A DNA stretch of 64,000 nucleotides from Stenotrophomonas sp. 169 (GCF_014621775.1 NZ_CP061204.1:1-64000); one strand, 5' to 3'; counted from the first letter of the stretch, positions 46,497-56,804 are shown. The notes: generated by a model not told the origin, from the sequence alone. Made by a program: numbers and translations.

Positions 46497-48119
46497 TCAG
46501 AACGTGCCGCGCTGCATGAAGGGCGCCTGCCGATAGAGTTCGCGCTCGCCGCCACGTGGATCATCGGCCAGCTGGCTGCGCGTATCGAACAGCAGGGTCT
46601 GCCGGCGCGGCAGGTCATACGGTTCCCAACGTGCGATGCCCCGATGGTTGGGGTCGCCGGTGCGGGCAAAGTGGATGAGTGCGCTGCTCATCATCGCGGC
46701 GACCGCCGTCGCGTCCGGACCGTCGCCGGTGCGCGAGCCGGGCTGACCGGCGTTGTCGAACACCAACGGGATGTCCAGCGTATGGAACGCCCCGAACCGC
46801 CCGCCATCCAGCGGCGAGCCCCAGTCCAGCTGGTAGGCCCAGGTGGGTGCGGCCCCGACCGGCTGGCGCGCACGCGCCTCCAGTTCTTCCACGGCCCCAC
46901 GCCACGAACGGCCTGCGGTGGTGGCTGCGAAGAACACCTGCGACGGCGTGTACTGCGGATACATGCGCCGGTAGGCGTCGATGACGCGCTGCGGCCGCAG
47001 GTCAACGTACTGCTCCTGCTCCAGCTTCGCCGGCAGCGTGTCCCATGTCAGTTCATGGTTGGCCGGATCATTGCCGAGGAACGCGCGGGTCTCATCGCGC
47101 GTATTGCCGATCACCATCGGGATGTGAGCGGACTGCGCGGGGGCGTCGGGAAAGAAGGGATGCACCGGCACTACCACGTCGTCCAGCACCGGGCCGACAT
47201 ACAGGCTGCTGTTCTCCACACGCGACGGATCGCGTGCCTTGCCCGCTGCCAGCAGCGCGGCCGGTGACAGGCGCAGCAGCGCATCGATGTCGTCTGCCCC
47301 TGCCGCCTTCATGGCGATGTCGGTGCGCTGCGCGGCGGCGCGTGGTCCCGCGGCCGTCACCTGTTGCCCGCTCATCGTCCACGCGCGCTGGAACAGTCCC
47401 TTCGCTGCCGGCATCGCCATCAACGTGGCGATCTTCGCGCCGCCACCGGACTGTCCGAACACGGTGATGTTGGCCGCATCGCCGCCGAAGGTCGCGGCGT
47501 GCTCGCGCACCCACTGCAGGGCCTGCACCAGGTCGAGCTGACCTGCATTGCCGGATGCGGCATAGCGTGGGTCGCCCATCGCGCCCAGATACAGATAGCC
47601 AAACAAGTTGAGCCGATGGTTGACGGTCACCACCACGACGTCACCGCGACGGCATAGGGCGCTGCCGTCGTACAGCGGATCACTGCCGGAGCCGTTATTG
47701 AAGCCGCCGCCGTGGATATAGAACAGAATCGGCCGCTTGCCGCCATCGCCCAGCGCAGGCGTCCACACGTTGAGGAACAGGCAGTCTTCGCTGCCCGGCC
47801 CCTCCTTGCCGCCCTGCGGCGCGGCACTGCCGAACTCCAGGGCATCGGCGATGCCCCGCCAAGGGAGCTCGGCGCGCGGCGGCTGGAAGCGGTACGCGGC
47901 GGTATCTGCACCGTAGCGCAGGCCACGGAACACGTTGATGCCGTGCTCGCGCTGGCCCCGCACCCGCCCGCCCCGCACACGGGCCAGCACTTGGTTGTCC
48001 GTCCGCGCCGCAGGTTGGGCGAAGGCGCTGGGCAATGCGGCAGCCGTCGCCGCGGCGAAGGCCCAGCGTGCGCTGTCGCTGAGGAAGCGGCGGCGCTGCA
48101 GGTCGGCGAGGTCGGTCAT
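46497..48119 (-). CDS. Secreted type-B carboxylesterase
   Basis: A 540-residue carboxylesterase/lipase of the type-B (cholinesterase-like) alpha/beta hydrolase family. It has the EDCLFLNVWTP signature, oxyanion motif HGGGF, nucleophile serine in GQSGGG near residue 215, an acidic residue in NTRDETRAF and the catalytic histidine in FHTLDIPLVF. The N-terminus has RRRFL followed by a hydrophobic stretch and AFAQP, fitting a Tat signal peptide. The start overlaps the end of the preceding gene by 4 bp, so the two are coupled. In the pectin context it could remove acetyl, methyl or feruloyl esters; the substrate is not determined. Confidence 0.87.
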   Translation of the reverse strand: MTDLADLQRRRFLSDSARWAFAAATAAALPSAFAQPAARTDNQVLARVRGGRVRGQREHGINVFRGLRYGADTAAYRFQPPRAELPWRGIADALEFGSAAPQGGKEGPGSEDCLFLNVWTPALGDGGKRPILFYIHGGGFNNGSGSDPLYDGSALCRRGDVVVVTVNHRLNLFGYLYLGAMGDPRYAASGNAGQLDLVQALQWVREHAATFGGDAANITVFGQSGGGAKIATLMAMPAAKGLFQRAWTMSGQQVTAAGPRAAAQRTDIAMKAAGADDIDALLRLSPAALLAAGKARDPSRVENSSLYVGPVLDDVVVPVHPFFPDAPAQSAHIPMVIGNTRDETRAFLGNDPANHELTWDTLPAKLEQEQYVDLRPQRVIDAYRRMYPQYTPSQVFFAATTAGRSWRGAVEELEARARQPVGAAPTWAYQLDWGSPLDGGRFGAFHTLDIPLVFDNAGQPGSRTGDGPDATAVAAMMSSALIHFARTGDPNHRGIARWEPYDLPRRQTLLFDTRSQLADDPRGGERELYRQAPFMQRGTF

Positions 48120-49114
48120 GGCTGCTCCTTGCGAGTCGGCTGCTGCAGCCAGCGCTGCGCGATCTGCGGCCACAGGGCCGTGGTGGAATCTACCGGTGCC
48201 CGCATGCCGAAGCCGTGGCCACCGTGGGCGAATACATGCAGTTCGTACTCCTCACCTGCACCGGCCAGGGCACGCGCCATCAGCAGGCTGTTGTCCACGC
48301 TGACCACTGCATCGTCAGCTGCATGCAACAGCAGCGTGGGCGGCATGTCCCGGCGCACCTGCGTCTGCAGGGAGAACGTGTCCTGCAGGGCACGATCGGG
48401 ATGCTCACCCAACAGGCGCTGCCGCGAGCCGCTGTGCGCGTGCGTGCCCATGTCGATCACGGGATAGACCAGCACGACCCGTGACGGCCTGGCACTGAGC
48501 GCATCCTGGGCGTCGCGGGGGGGATACGCGGCGGCATCGAAACCGGTTGCCAGCCGCGCGGCGACGTGGCCACCGGCGGAGAACCCCATCACGGCGATGT
48601 CATCCGGGTCGAGCCCGCGGCCGGAGGCCATGGCGCGCACCCTGCGCAGCGCGCGCTGCGCGTCGGCCAGTGCGGCCTGGTGATCACGGCCCTGCTGCGG
48701 CAACCGGTAGCGCAGCACGAACAACGTGTAGCCCGCACGATCCACCCAGTCCGGAACCAGTTCGGTGCCTTCCTTGTCGATCACCACGCGCTGGTAGCCG
48801 CCGCCGGGGATGACCAGCACGGCCTTGCCGTTGGGTCGCGCAGGCGCATGCACCACCACCCACGGGGCGTCCACCTGGTCGACATAGCGGTCAGGCCGGG
48901 CCGGGTCGGTGCTGCGTTCGACCACATGCATCGGGCGGGCGGTGCCCTGCTCGCCCGGAACCTGGCCTGCGGGCCACAGCGGGATGCGCTCGCCCGGTGC
49001 CTCGTCGGCCGCCATTTCGACCGTCGACACGGCGCGCTGCGCTGCAGCGGCGGATACGCACAACGACATCGCGGAGATCAGCGACAACGGCAGCAGAAAC
49101 AACGGCAATCTCAT
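48116..49114 (-). CDS. Secreted alpha/beta hydrolase (acetylesterase-like)
   Basis: A 332-residue exported alpha/beta hydrolase of the dienelactone hydrolase/BD-FAE type. It has a signal peptide (about 1-26), the oxyanion motif IPGGGYQRVV, nucleophile serine in GFSAGGH near residue 180, an aspartate in LLHAADDAVV and the histidine in AHGGHGFGM. Such enzymes often deacetylate xylan or pectin. It is first in the minus-strand esterase group and divergent from the hydratase/TRAP operon, with a putative operator in the 157-bp shared promoter region. The ATG at 49114 is used for the signal peptide. Confidence 0.85.
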   Translation of the reverse strand: MRLPLFLLPLSLISAMSLCVSAAAAQRAVSTVEMAADEAPGERIPLWPAGQVPGEQGTARPMHVVERSTDPARPDRYVDQVDAPWVVVHAPARPNGKAVLVIPGGGYQRVVIDKEGTELVPDWVDRAGYTLFVLRYRLPQQGRDHQAALADAQRALRRVRAMASGRGLDPDDIAVMGFSAGGHVAARLATGFDAAAYPPRDAQDALSARPSRVVLVYPVIDMGTHAHSGSRQRLLGEHPDRALQDTFSLQTQVRRDMPPTLLLHAADDAVVSVDNSLLMARALAGAGEEYELHVFAHGGHGFGMRAPVDSTTALWPQIAQRWLQQPTRKEQP

Positions 49115-49195
49115 ATGGCGCAAGGCTCCAGACAGAAGGACGGGTCGTTGCGGGCGGACCCCGGAATGCCTTCTGACGCACTGCACATTGCCAGA

Positions 49196-49209
49196 TGACA
49201 CCGGTTTAC
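49196..49209. promoter_or_regulatory. Putative LacI-type operator between divergent pectin operons
   Basis: TGACACCGGTTTAC matches TGACACCGGTGTCA at 11 of 14 positions, with the left ten bases perfect. It lies 82 bp before the esterase start and 63 bp before the hydratase start. Confidence 0.6.
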
Positions 49210-49271
49210 CATATACACGTCATCCGAACGCTGTCGATGCGCAGCGCAACAACGCCAAAGGGAGAGCCTCC

Positions 49272-50102
49272 TTGAGCAACGAACCCGGCAACATGGACCT
49301 GCCAACCGCACCGGCCGACCCGGCCGCCATCGCCAGCGCCTTTACCGGCGCGCGTCGTGCAGGCGCTTCCCTGCCTGATTTCCCCGGCACGATCCCCGCC
49401 GACCTGGTCACCGCGTACCACGTGCAGGACCTGGCCATCGCCGAGTGGGGCCATGACGTAGTGGGCTGGAAGGTCGGCTACATCGCCGAAGAGCGCCGCG
49501 ATGTGTCCGGCGATGACCGCCTGCTGGGCCCGATCTTCAACAATCGGCTGCAGAATGCTACCGGTGGAACAGTTCTCGACATTCCGGTCTTCGAAGGCGG
49601 TTTCGCCGCAGTCGAGGCCGAGTACGTGATCGAACTGCTTGAAGATGCACCGGCTGATCAGCTGGAGTGGACGCCCGAGCAGGCCGAAGCGCTGCCGGCG
49701 CGCCTGTACATCGGCGTGGAAGTGGCCAGCAGCCCGCTGGCGACCATCAACATTCTCGGCCCGCTGGTGGTGGTGTCTGATTTCGGCAACAACAACGGGC
49801 TGTTGCTGGGGCCGGAAATCACCGACTGGACCACCCGCGATGACAGCGAACTGCGCGCGGAGACGCTGATCGAGGGTGAGGTCGTCGGCACCGGTGGTGC
49901 AACGCGTCTTCCCGGCGGCCTGCGTACCGCCATCGCCTTTGCCTTGTCCCGCTCGGCCAAGCGTGGCCGCCCGCTCAAGCGCGGCGAACTCATCGCCACC
50001 GGCAATGCGACCGGTATCCACGACATCAGCGTAGGCCAGACGGCAGTGGTGCGGTTCGCTGGTTTCGGAGACATTGCCTGCCGGGCCGTGGCAGCGGGAT
50101 GA
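49272..50102 (+). CDS. 2-keto-4-pentenoate hydratase / FAH-like enzyme
   Basis: A 276-residue protein of the MhpD/fumarylacetoacetate hydrolase superfamily, metal enzymes that hydrate or hydrolyse 2-oxo acids. Typical features: VVGWKVGYI near residue 60, GPIFNNRLQ, an acidic metal-site region VEAEYVIEL, NNNGLLLGPEI and the GELIATGNATGIHDI end. The TTG at 49272 follows GGGAG at suitable distance; the ATG at 49293 is an alternative. It heads an operon with the TRAP transporter and GH43, so its substrate is probably a keto acid from pectin sugars, for example from rhamnose or uronate breakdown (inference). Confidence 0.82.
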   Translation: MSNEPGNMDLPTAPADPAAIASAFTGARRAGASLPDFPGTIPADLVTAYHVQDLAIAEWGHDVVGWKVGYIAEERRDVSGDDRLLGPIFNNRLQNATGGTVLDIPVFEGGFAAVEAEYVIELLEDAPADQLEWTPEQAEALPARLYIGVEVASSPLATINILGPLVVVSDFGNNNGLLLGPEITDWTTRDDSELRAETLIEGEVVGTGGATRLPGGLRTAIAFALSRSAKRGRPLKRGELIATGNATGIHDISVGQTAVVRFAGFGDIACRAVAAG

Positions 50103-50139
50103 CCGCGCCGGCCAGGTGAACACGCGCGGGAGGGCGCAG

Positions 50140-51141
50140 ATGATCACACGTAGAAACTTCCTTGCCACCAGCCTCGGCGCGCTTGCTGTGCCGGTCCTGG
50201 CAGGCTGCAGCAAAGCCGGCGACAGCGTGGCCGGTGGGCACCTGCTCACCGCGACCGATGTCCATATCGCCGATTACCCCACCGTGACCGCGGTGAAGTG
50301 GATCGGCGAGACCCTGGCCCGCGAAACCGGTGGCCGCCTGCGCCTGCGCCAGTACCACTCCGGCCAGCTGGGTCGCGAGTCCGAGGCGATCGACATGGCG
50401 CGCTTTGGTGCCATCGACATCACCCGTGTGTATTCCGGTGCACTCAACAATGCATTCCCGCTCACCCAGGCCCTGTGCCTGCCGTATGTGTTCAACTCGG
50501 TGGCGCACATGCGTGCCGCACTGGACGGCGGCGTGGCCGACGCGGTGCTGCGCAGCTTCGAGACGCGCGATCTTGTCGGCCTGGCCATCTACGATTCGGG
50601 CGCACGCTGCTTCTACAACACCAAGCACCCCATCGTGGAGCCGAACGACCTGCGCGGCCTGAAGCTGCGCGTGGCATCGTCGGACATCTTCATCCAGTTG
50701 ATGCGCCTGTTCGGTGCGAACCCGACGCCGATGTCGCTGGGCGATACGTTCTCGGGCATGGAAACGCACATGATCGACGGTGCGGAAAACAACATGCGCA
50801 GCTTCCACTCCAGCCGTCATTTCGAAGCCGCGCATTACTGGTCGCAGAGCGACCACTCGTATGCCCCCGACGTGTTGCTGATGTCGCGCGCCAGCTTGGA
50901 GCAGTTGAAACCGGCTGATCGCCAGCTGCTGCTCGACACGGCCCGTGCATCGGTCAACGTGATGCGCCAGCAGTGGGATGCATCGGAGGACGCAGCGCGC
51001 AAGGCCGTGACCGATTTCGGCGTCAAGACCAACGAGGTGGACCTGGCGGCATTCCGCAAGGCCGCTGATCCGCTGCTGCAGGAGTACCTGAAGCAGCCCG
51101 AGCTGGCCGCCATGGTCAACCGCATCCGCGATCTCGCCTGA
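50140..51141 (+). CDS. dctP: TRAP transporter solute-binding protein (DctP family)
   Basis: The 333-residue periplasmic component that captures an organic acid for the TRAP permease. It begins MITRRNFLATSLGALAVPVLAGC, a signal with twin arginine and a lipobox-like LAGC, so it may be a Tat-exported lipoprotein. The DctP fold follows, with GGRLRLRQYHSGQLGRE, RGLKLRVASSDIF containing the carboxylate-binding arginine, and ANPTPMSLGDTFSGM. The neighbourhood of kduI, kduD, esterases and GH43 points to uronates or unsaturated di-uronides as ligand (inference). GGGAGGG ribosome site present. Confidence 0.9.
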   Translation: MITRRNFLATSLGALAVPVLAGCSKAGDSVAGGHLLTATDVHIADYPTVTAVKWIGETLARETGGRLRLRQYHSGQLGRESEAIDMARFGAIDITRVYSGALNNAFPLTQALCLPYVFNSVAHMRAALDGGVADAVLRSFETRDLVGLAIYDSGARCFYNTKHPIVEPNDLRGLKLRVASSDIFIQLMRLFGANPTPMSLGDTFSGMETHMIDGAENNMRSFHSSRHFEAAHYWSQSDHSYAPDVLLMSRASLEQLKPADRQLLLDTARASVNVMRQQWDASEDAARKAVTDFGVKTNEVDLAAFRKAADPLLQEYLKQPELAAMVNRIRDLA

Positions 51142-51151
51142 GGATTCCGCC

Positions 51152-51697
51152 ATGACCGATACGACGACGGGCACCGCCCCGATCGCCCTGAGTGCCGGCC
51201 AGCGCCTGCTGGACCGCATTGCCGACATCGCCATCTACATCGCCGTGGCCGCCCTGCTCGGGCTGGTGGTGGTGCAGGGCTGGCAGGTGTTCGCACGCTA
51301 CGTGTTGAACGATTCGCCCAGCTGGACCGAACCGGTGACGCTGCTGCTGCTGAGCACGGCGATGAGCCTGGGTGCGGCCTGCGGCGTGCATACCAATCGC
51401 CACTTCGGGTTCTTCCTGCTGGCCGCCTACATGAGCGCTGGCCTGCGCCGCGTAGTGGATACCTTCGTGCAACTGGTGATCGCCGTGCTGGGCGGGTTCA
51501 TCGCCGTGTGGGCGATGGTGCTGCTGCAGGACGGACTGGACATCAAGACCGCAGGGGCCAACTTGCCGCAGAGCATCAACTACCTGCCGCTGTCGCTGGG
51601 CGGTGCGTTGATGGTGTTGTTCGCGCTCAACCGCGCGTGGCGGGTGCACTACCCGCTCGCCGTCGTGGCCGACGCTGACGCTGAAGGAGATCGTTGA
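51152..51697 (+). CDS. dctQ: TRAP transporter small permease (DctQ family)
   Basis: A 181-residue inner-membrane protein with four membrane helices (about 24-45, 60-80, 98-120, 140-160) and the family motif RYVLNDSPSWTEPV in the first loop. It works with the large permease DctM. Starts 10 bp after dctP with a GAGGA ribosome site and ends one base before dctM. Confidence 0.92.
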   Translation: MTDTTTGTAPIALSAGQRLLDRIADIAIYIAVAALLGLVVVQGWQVFARYVLNDSPSWTEPVTLLLLSTAMSLGAACGVHTNRHFGFFLLAAYMSAGLRRVVDTFVQLVIAVLGGFIAVWAMVLLQDGLDIKTAGANLPQSINYLPLSLGGALMVLFALNRAWRVHYPLAVVADADAEGDR

Positions 51698-51698
51698 G

Positions 51699-52982
51699 AT
51701 GGGTATTACCCTGCTTTTCCTGGTGTTTGCCGGCCTGCTGCTGCTGGGTGTGCCGGTCGCCTATGCACTGGCCGCTGCGGCCCTGGCCACCCTGCTGTAC
51801 CTGGAAATCCCCACCATCGTGCTGGTACAGCAGATATCCGCCGGTACCGGTTCGGCCTCGCTGATCGCCATTCCGCTGTTCATCTTCGCCGGTGAAATCA
51901 TGATGCGCGGCGGTATCTCCGAGCGCCTGATTTCCTTGGCTTCATCGCTGGTCGGTCGCATGCGCGGCGGTCTGGGCCAGGTGTCGATCCTGTCCTCGCT
52001 GTTCTTCGGCGGTGTGTCCGGCTCGGCGATCGCCGATGTATCCGCGGTGGGCGGCACGATGATCCCGCAGATGGTCAAGCGCGGCTACGACCGCGACTTC
52101 GCGGTCAATGTCAGCATCACCGCCGCGCTGGTGGCGTTGCTGGTGCCGCCGTCGCACAACCTGATCCTGTTCTCGGCCGCTGCCGGTGGTGGCCTGTCCA
52201 TCGCCGACCTGTTCGCTGCCGGCATCGTGCCTGCGTTGCTGATGACGCTGGCGCTGATGATCACCGGCTACATCGTGGCGCGTCGTCGCGGCTACGGTGT
52301 GGAGGTGTTCCCGGGCTGGCGCGCGGTGGCCCTGCGCATCTTCTCCGCCTTGCCCGGCCTGGGCCTGGTGGCGTTGATATTCGTGGGTATCCGCGCCGGT
52401 ATCTTCACTGCGGTGGAGAGTGCGGCCATTGCTGTGGTGTACGCCCTGCTGGTCACCACCGTGCTGTACCGGCAGTTGCCGTGGCGCGAGTTCTTCGGCA
52501 CGGTCATCCATGCCGCGCGCAGCACTGGCGTGATCCTGTTCGTGATCGCCACGGCCGCGGTGTTCGGCTGGCTGCTGGCGTTCCTGCAGGTGCCGGTGGC
52601 CGCAGTGGACTTCCTGCAGTCCTTCGCACACAGCCAGTTCATGGTGCTGCTGATGATCGTGATCATGCTGCTGCTGCTGGGCACCTTCATGGACCTGGCG
52701 CCGATGATCCTGATCTGTACGCCGATCTTCCTGCCGGTCGCCAAGGCTTACGGCATCGATCCAATCCACTTCGGCCTGGTGCTGGTATTGGCCGGTGGCC
52801 TCGGCCTGGTGACCCCGCCGGTGGGCTCGGTGCTGTTCATCGGCACTTCCATCGGCAAGATCAGCGTGGGTGAAAGCATGCGCAGCATCTGGCCGTTCTG
52901 GTTCGCGGCCTTGGGCGTGCTGCTCATCGTGGCCTTCTTCCCGGGTCTGTCGTTGTGGCTGCCGCACCTGCTGCGCGCGTAA
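51699..52982 (+). CDS. dctM: TRAP transporter large permease (DctM family)
   Basis: The 427-residue sodium-coupled transport channel of the TRAP system, with about twelve membrane segments and the family motifs IPLFIFAGEIMMRGGISERL, GQVSILSSLFFGGVSGSAIADVSAVGG and LVPPSHN. Its ATG follows the dctQ stop after one base, so the two are translationally coupled. The GH43 gene follows after 71 bp on the same strand. Confidence 0.94.
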   Translation: MGITLLFLVFAGLLLLGVPVAYALAAAALATLLYLEIPTIVLVQQISAGTGSASLIAIPLFIFAGEIMMRGGISERLISLASSLVGRMRGGLGQVSILSSLFFGGVSGSAIADVSAVGGTMIPQMVKRGYDRDFAVNVSITAALVALLVPPSHNLILFSAAAGGGLSIADLFAAGIVPALLMTLALMITGYIVARRRGYGVEVFPGWRAVALRIFSALPGLGLVALIFVGIRAGIFTAVESAAIAVVYALLVTTVLYRQLPWREFFGTVIHAARSTGVILFVIATAAVFGWLLAFLQVPVAAVDFLQSFAHSQFMVLLMIVIMLLLLGTFMDLAPMILICTPIFLPVAKAYGIDPIHFGLVLVLAGGLGLVTPPVGSVLFIGTSIGKISVGESMRSIWPFWFAALGVLLIVAFFPGLSLWLPHLLRA

Positions 52983-53053
52983 TGCAGGCGAAGGGGGCGG
53001 CCGGCGGTCGTCCCCCTTCCGTTCTTGAAATCATGATCCTGGGAGGGACCACG

Positions 53054-54643
53054 ATGCAGTTGAAGCACACGTTGAAGATCCTGCTGACCAGTGGCCTGCT
53101 GATGGCCACCTCGCTTGCCACTGCGGCAGGCCCCGTAGCCGCCACGAACTGGACGCGCGGCATCGAAAACCAGCGCCAGGCGGACCTGGGCAACGGCACG
53201 TTCCTCAATCCGGTGTTCGCCGGCGACCGACCGGATCCGTCGGTGCTGAAGGACGGCGACGATTATTACCTGACCCTGTCTTCGTTCGACGCCTATCCCG
53301 GCCTGCCGCTGTGGCACTCGCGCGACCTGGTCAACTGGCAGCCCCTGGGGCATGCGATCACGAAGAATGTCGGTGCGATCTGGGCGCCGGACATCATCAA
53401 GCACGAAGGCCGCTACTACATCTATTTCCCGGCGCGCACCGGTGAAACGCGCAGCAACTTCGTGGTGTGGGCCGATGACATCAAGGGGCCGTGGAGTGAG
53501 CCGATCGACATCGGACTGGAGAAGTACATCGATCCCGGTCACGCTGTCGGCGAAGACGGCAAGCGCTACCTGTTCCTCAGTGGCGGCGACTACGTGCAGT
53601 TGGCCGACGACGGCCTGAGCGTGGTGGGCACCCCCAAACACGTCTACGACGGCTGGAAGTATCCGGAAAGCTGGGACGTGGAGGCTTATGCGCAGGAAGG
53701 CCCGAAGATCAATTTCCGCGATGGCTGGTACTACATGACCACCGCCGTGGGCGGCACCGCCGGGCCGCCTACCGGCCACATGGTCATCACCGCGCGCTCG
53801 CGCTCGATCCACGGGCCGTGGGTGAATGCACCGAACAATCCGATCATGCGGACCCAATCAGCGGCGGAGCCGTGGTGGTCGCGTGGCCATGCCACGGTGA
53901 TCGAAGGCACCGACGGACGCTGGTGGATGATGTATCACGGCTACGAGAACGGGTACTGGACGCTGGGTCGCCAAGCCCTGCTGGAGCCCATCGAATGGAC
54001 CGCCGATGGCTGGTTCGTGGCCAAGGGCGGCGATCTCGGCCAGCCGCTGCGCAAGCCATCCGGCGAGTCGGTCGGCCAGCACGGCATGGCCCTGTCGGAC
54101 CGTTTCACTGGCGGCAAGCTCGGCCCGCAGTGGTCCTTCTTCAATCCGGCGCAGGACGAATACAAGCGGCTGGACTTCACCGGCAAGGGTCTGGTGCTGC
54201 AGGGCAAGGGTGAGACCCCGCGTGACAGCTCCCCGCTGACCGCCATCGCCGGTGACAAGGCCTACCAGTTCGAGGTCGAGATGGACGTCGCGCCCGGCGC
54301 AGTGGGCGGCGCCCTGCTGTACTACAGCGACCGCCTGTACGTGGGCGTGGGCAGCAATGGCGAGAAGTTCATCATGCACCGCTACGGCGAGGAGCGCCCC
54401 ACCCGGCTGGCACCCAGCACCACCGGCGGCAAGCTCTGGCTGCGGGTCACCAACAACCGCCACATCGTCACCATCCACTCCAGCACCGACGGCCGGACCT
54501 GGGTGAAGTACCCGGTTCAGATGGAAGTGTCCGGTTACCATCACAATGTGGCAGGCAAGTTCCTGGCCCTCAAGCCGGCGATCTACGCCGCCGGCGACGG
54601 CGCCGTCACCTTCCGCAATTTCCGCTACCGCGCGCTCGACTGA
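53054..54643 (+). CDS. Secreted glycoside hydrolase family 43 protein
   Basis: A 529-residue exported five-bladed beta-propeller enzyme; GH43 members remove arabinose, xylose or galactose residues from plant polysaccharides. Signal peptide about 1-26. The catalytic triad can be placed: base aspartate in GDRPDPSVLK, pKa-setting aspartate in IWAPDII and acid glutamate in AYAQEGPKI. A C-terminal beta-sandwich (about 345-529) resembles the DUF1349/laminin-G-like modules attached to many GH43 enzymes. GGGAGGG ribosome site. The locus suggests side-chain removal from rhamnogalacturonan I (inference); the subfamily cannot be fixed by eye. Confidence 0.88.
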   Translation: MQLKHTLKILLTSGLLMATSLATAAGPVAATNWTRGIENQRQADLGNGTFLNPVFAGDRPDPSVLKDGDDYYLTLSSFDAYPGLPLWHSRDLVNWQPLGHAITKNVGAIWAPDIIKHEGRYYIYFPARTGETRSNFVVWADDIKGPWSEPIDIGLEKYIDPGHAVGEDGKRYLFLSGGDYVQLADDGLSVVGTPKHVYDGWKYPESWDVEAYAQEGPKINFRDGWYYMTTAVGGTAGPPTGHMVITARSRSIHGPWVNAPNNPIMRTQSAAEPWWSRGHATVIEGTDGRWWMMYHGYENGYWTLGRQALLEPIEWTADGWFVAKGGDLGQPLRKPSGESVGQHGMALSDRFTGGKLGPQWSFFNPAQDEYKRLDFTGKGLVLQGKGETPRDSSPLTAIAGDKAYQFEVEMDVAPGAVGGALLYYSDRLYVGVGSNGEKFIMHRYGEERPTRLAPSTTGGKLWLRVTNNRHIVTIHSSTDGRTWVKYPVQMEVSGYHHNVAGKFLALKPAIYAAGDGAVTFRNFRYRALD

Positions 54644-54682
54644 GCGCGCGGCTAGAATCTTCGGACACCTCGGGTTGAAGAC

Positions 54683-55744
54683 ATGTCAGTGCGCAACAAG
54701 AACGATGCCGTCAAGCCGGCAGTGATGAAGGGCAAGGCGGCCACGATCAATGACATCGCGCGACTGTCGGGGGTGTCCAAGAAAACGGTTTCGCGGATCA
54801 TCAACAACTCGCCGCTGGTGCGCAAGGACACGCGCGAGAAAGTCGAAACCCTGATGCGCGAGGTCGGTTACACGCCCGACCCGCTGGCGCGTGGCTTGGC
54901 CTTCCGCCGCTCGTTCCTGATCGGCATGGTCTACGACAACCCCACCGCGCAGTACATCGTGGACATGCAGTACGGCGCACTCGATGCCCTTAGGGGCTCC
55001 AGTTTCGAGCTGGTGGTGCACCCCTGTGACAGCCGCAGCCCCGGTTATATCGAAGGCGTGTGCCGCTTCGTGCAGCAGCAGAAGCTGCATGGGGTGATCC
55101 TGGTGCCACGCGCATCCGAAGACCAGGCCCTGGCCGACGCGCTGCAGGAGATCGGCTGCCGGTTTACCCGCATCGCCTCGCTGCCGCTGGATGAGACCTC
55201 GCAGATGGTGGTCACCCATGACCGCGATGGGGCGGCCGAAGCGGCCGACTACCTGCTGTCACTGGGGCACCGCGATATCGCCCTGGTCACCGGACCGAGC
55301 GCGTATCGCTCCGCCCACGAGCGCACCTCGGGATTCATCGATGCGCTGGCAAAGCGCGGCATCGAGCTGCCGAAGGACCGCATCGTTGAAGCGGGTTATA
55401 CCTTTGAATCCGGCGTGGCCGCAGCGGAAAAGCTGCTGCTGGGCAAGAAGCGGCCGACCGCGATCTTCACCGGCAACGACGAAATGGCCGCTGGTATCTA
55501 CAAGGTGGCGCTGCGCGCAGGTATCAACATCCCGCGCGAGCTGTCGATCATCGGCTACGACGACAGCCCGCTGGCCTCGCGCCTGTGGCCGTCGCTGACA
55601 TCGGTACGCCGCCACACCCGGGACACCGGCCGCACCGCCGCGGCGATGCTGATCCAGCCTGACGGCCAGCCCGCCATGCAGATCGCCAGCGTGCGCCCGC
55701 ATTTGATCGTGCGCGATTCCTGCCAGCCGCCGCAGGACGACTGA
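54683..55744 (+). CDS. LacI family transcriptional regulator of the pectin locus
   Basis: A 353-residue regulator. The N-terminal helix-turn-helix (about 22-45) reads ATINDIARLSGVSKKTVSRIINNSPLV, followed by the LacI hinge and a periplasmic-binding-protein-like sensor domain (about 75-345) with GYDDSPLASRLWPSLTSV near the end. An extension of about 20 basic residues precedes the HTH. It lies between the GH43 gene (39 bp) and kduI (127 bp), so the most likely role is repression of this locus, relieved by a uronate such as KDG. The palindromes centred on CCGG upstream of kduI and other genes have the form bound by LacI-family proteins; the match to this regulator is inference. Confidence 0.88.
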   Translation: MSVRNKNDAVKPAVMKGKAATINDIARLSGVSKKTVSRIINNSPLVRKDTREKVETLMREVGYTPDPLARGLAFRRSFLIGMVYDNPTAQYIVDMQYGALDALRGSSFELVVHPCDSRSPGYIEGVCRFVQQQKLHGVILVPRASEDQALADALQEIGCRFTRIASLPLDETSQMVVTHDRDGAAEAADYLLSLGHRDIALVTGPSAYRSAHERTSGFIDALAKRGIELPKDRIVEAGYTFESGVAAAEKLLLGKKRPTAIFTGNDEMAAGIYKVALRAGINIPRELSIIGYDDSPLASRLWPSLTSVRRHTRDTGRTAAAMLIQPDGQPAMQIASVRPHLIVRDSCQPPQDD

Positions 55745-55786
55745 AGGACCCCCCGTCACGTCGCAGCGCTACCTTGCGCTGCAAAA

Positions 55787-55800
55787 TGACACCGGTGTCC
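55787..55800. promoter_or_regulatory. Putative LacI-type operator upstream of kduI
   Basis: TGACACCGGTGTCC contains the perfect 12-bp palindrome GACACCGGTGTC (55788-55799), 72 bp before the kduI start. It is the best copy of the motif in the window. Confidence 0.7.
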
Positions 55801-55811
55801 ATGACCGCTAG

Positions 55812-56720
<909 letters not shown>

Positions 56721-56804
56721 GGCATCCGCATCGCCGTCGGCCCGGTGGCCGGCGGCGGTCCGTCATCCGTGCCGGCAAGGCACGTACCCAAAAGGAATGC
56801 ATCA

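Noticed and set aside
54661..54682. GGACACCTCGGGT before the LacI gene as an operator
   Set aside because: Only the left half resembles the motif and no symmetry is present.
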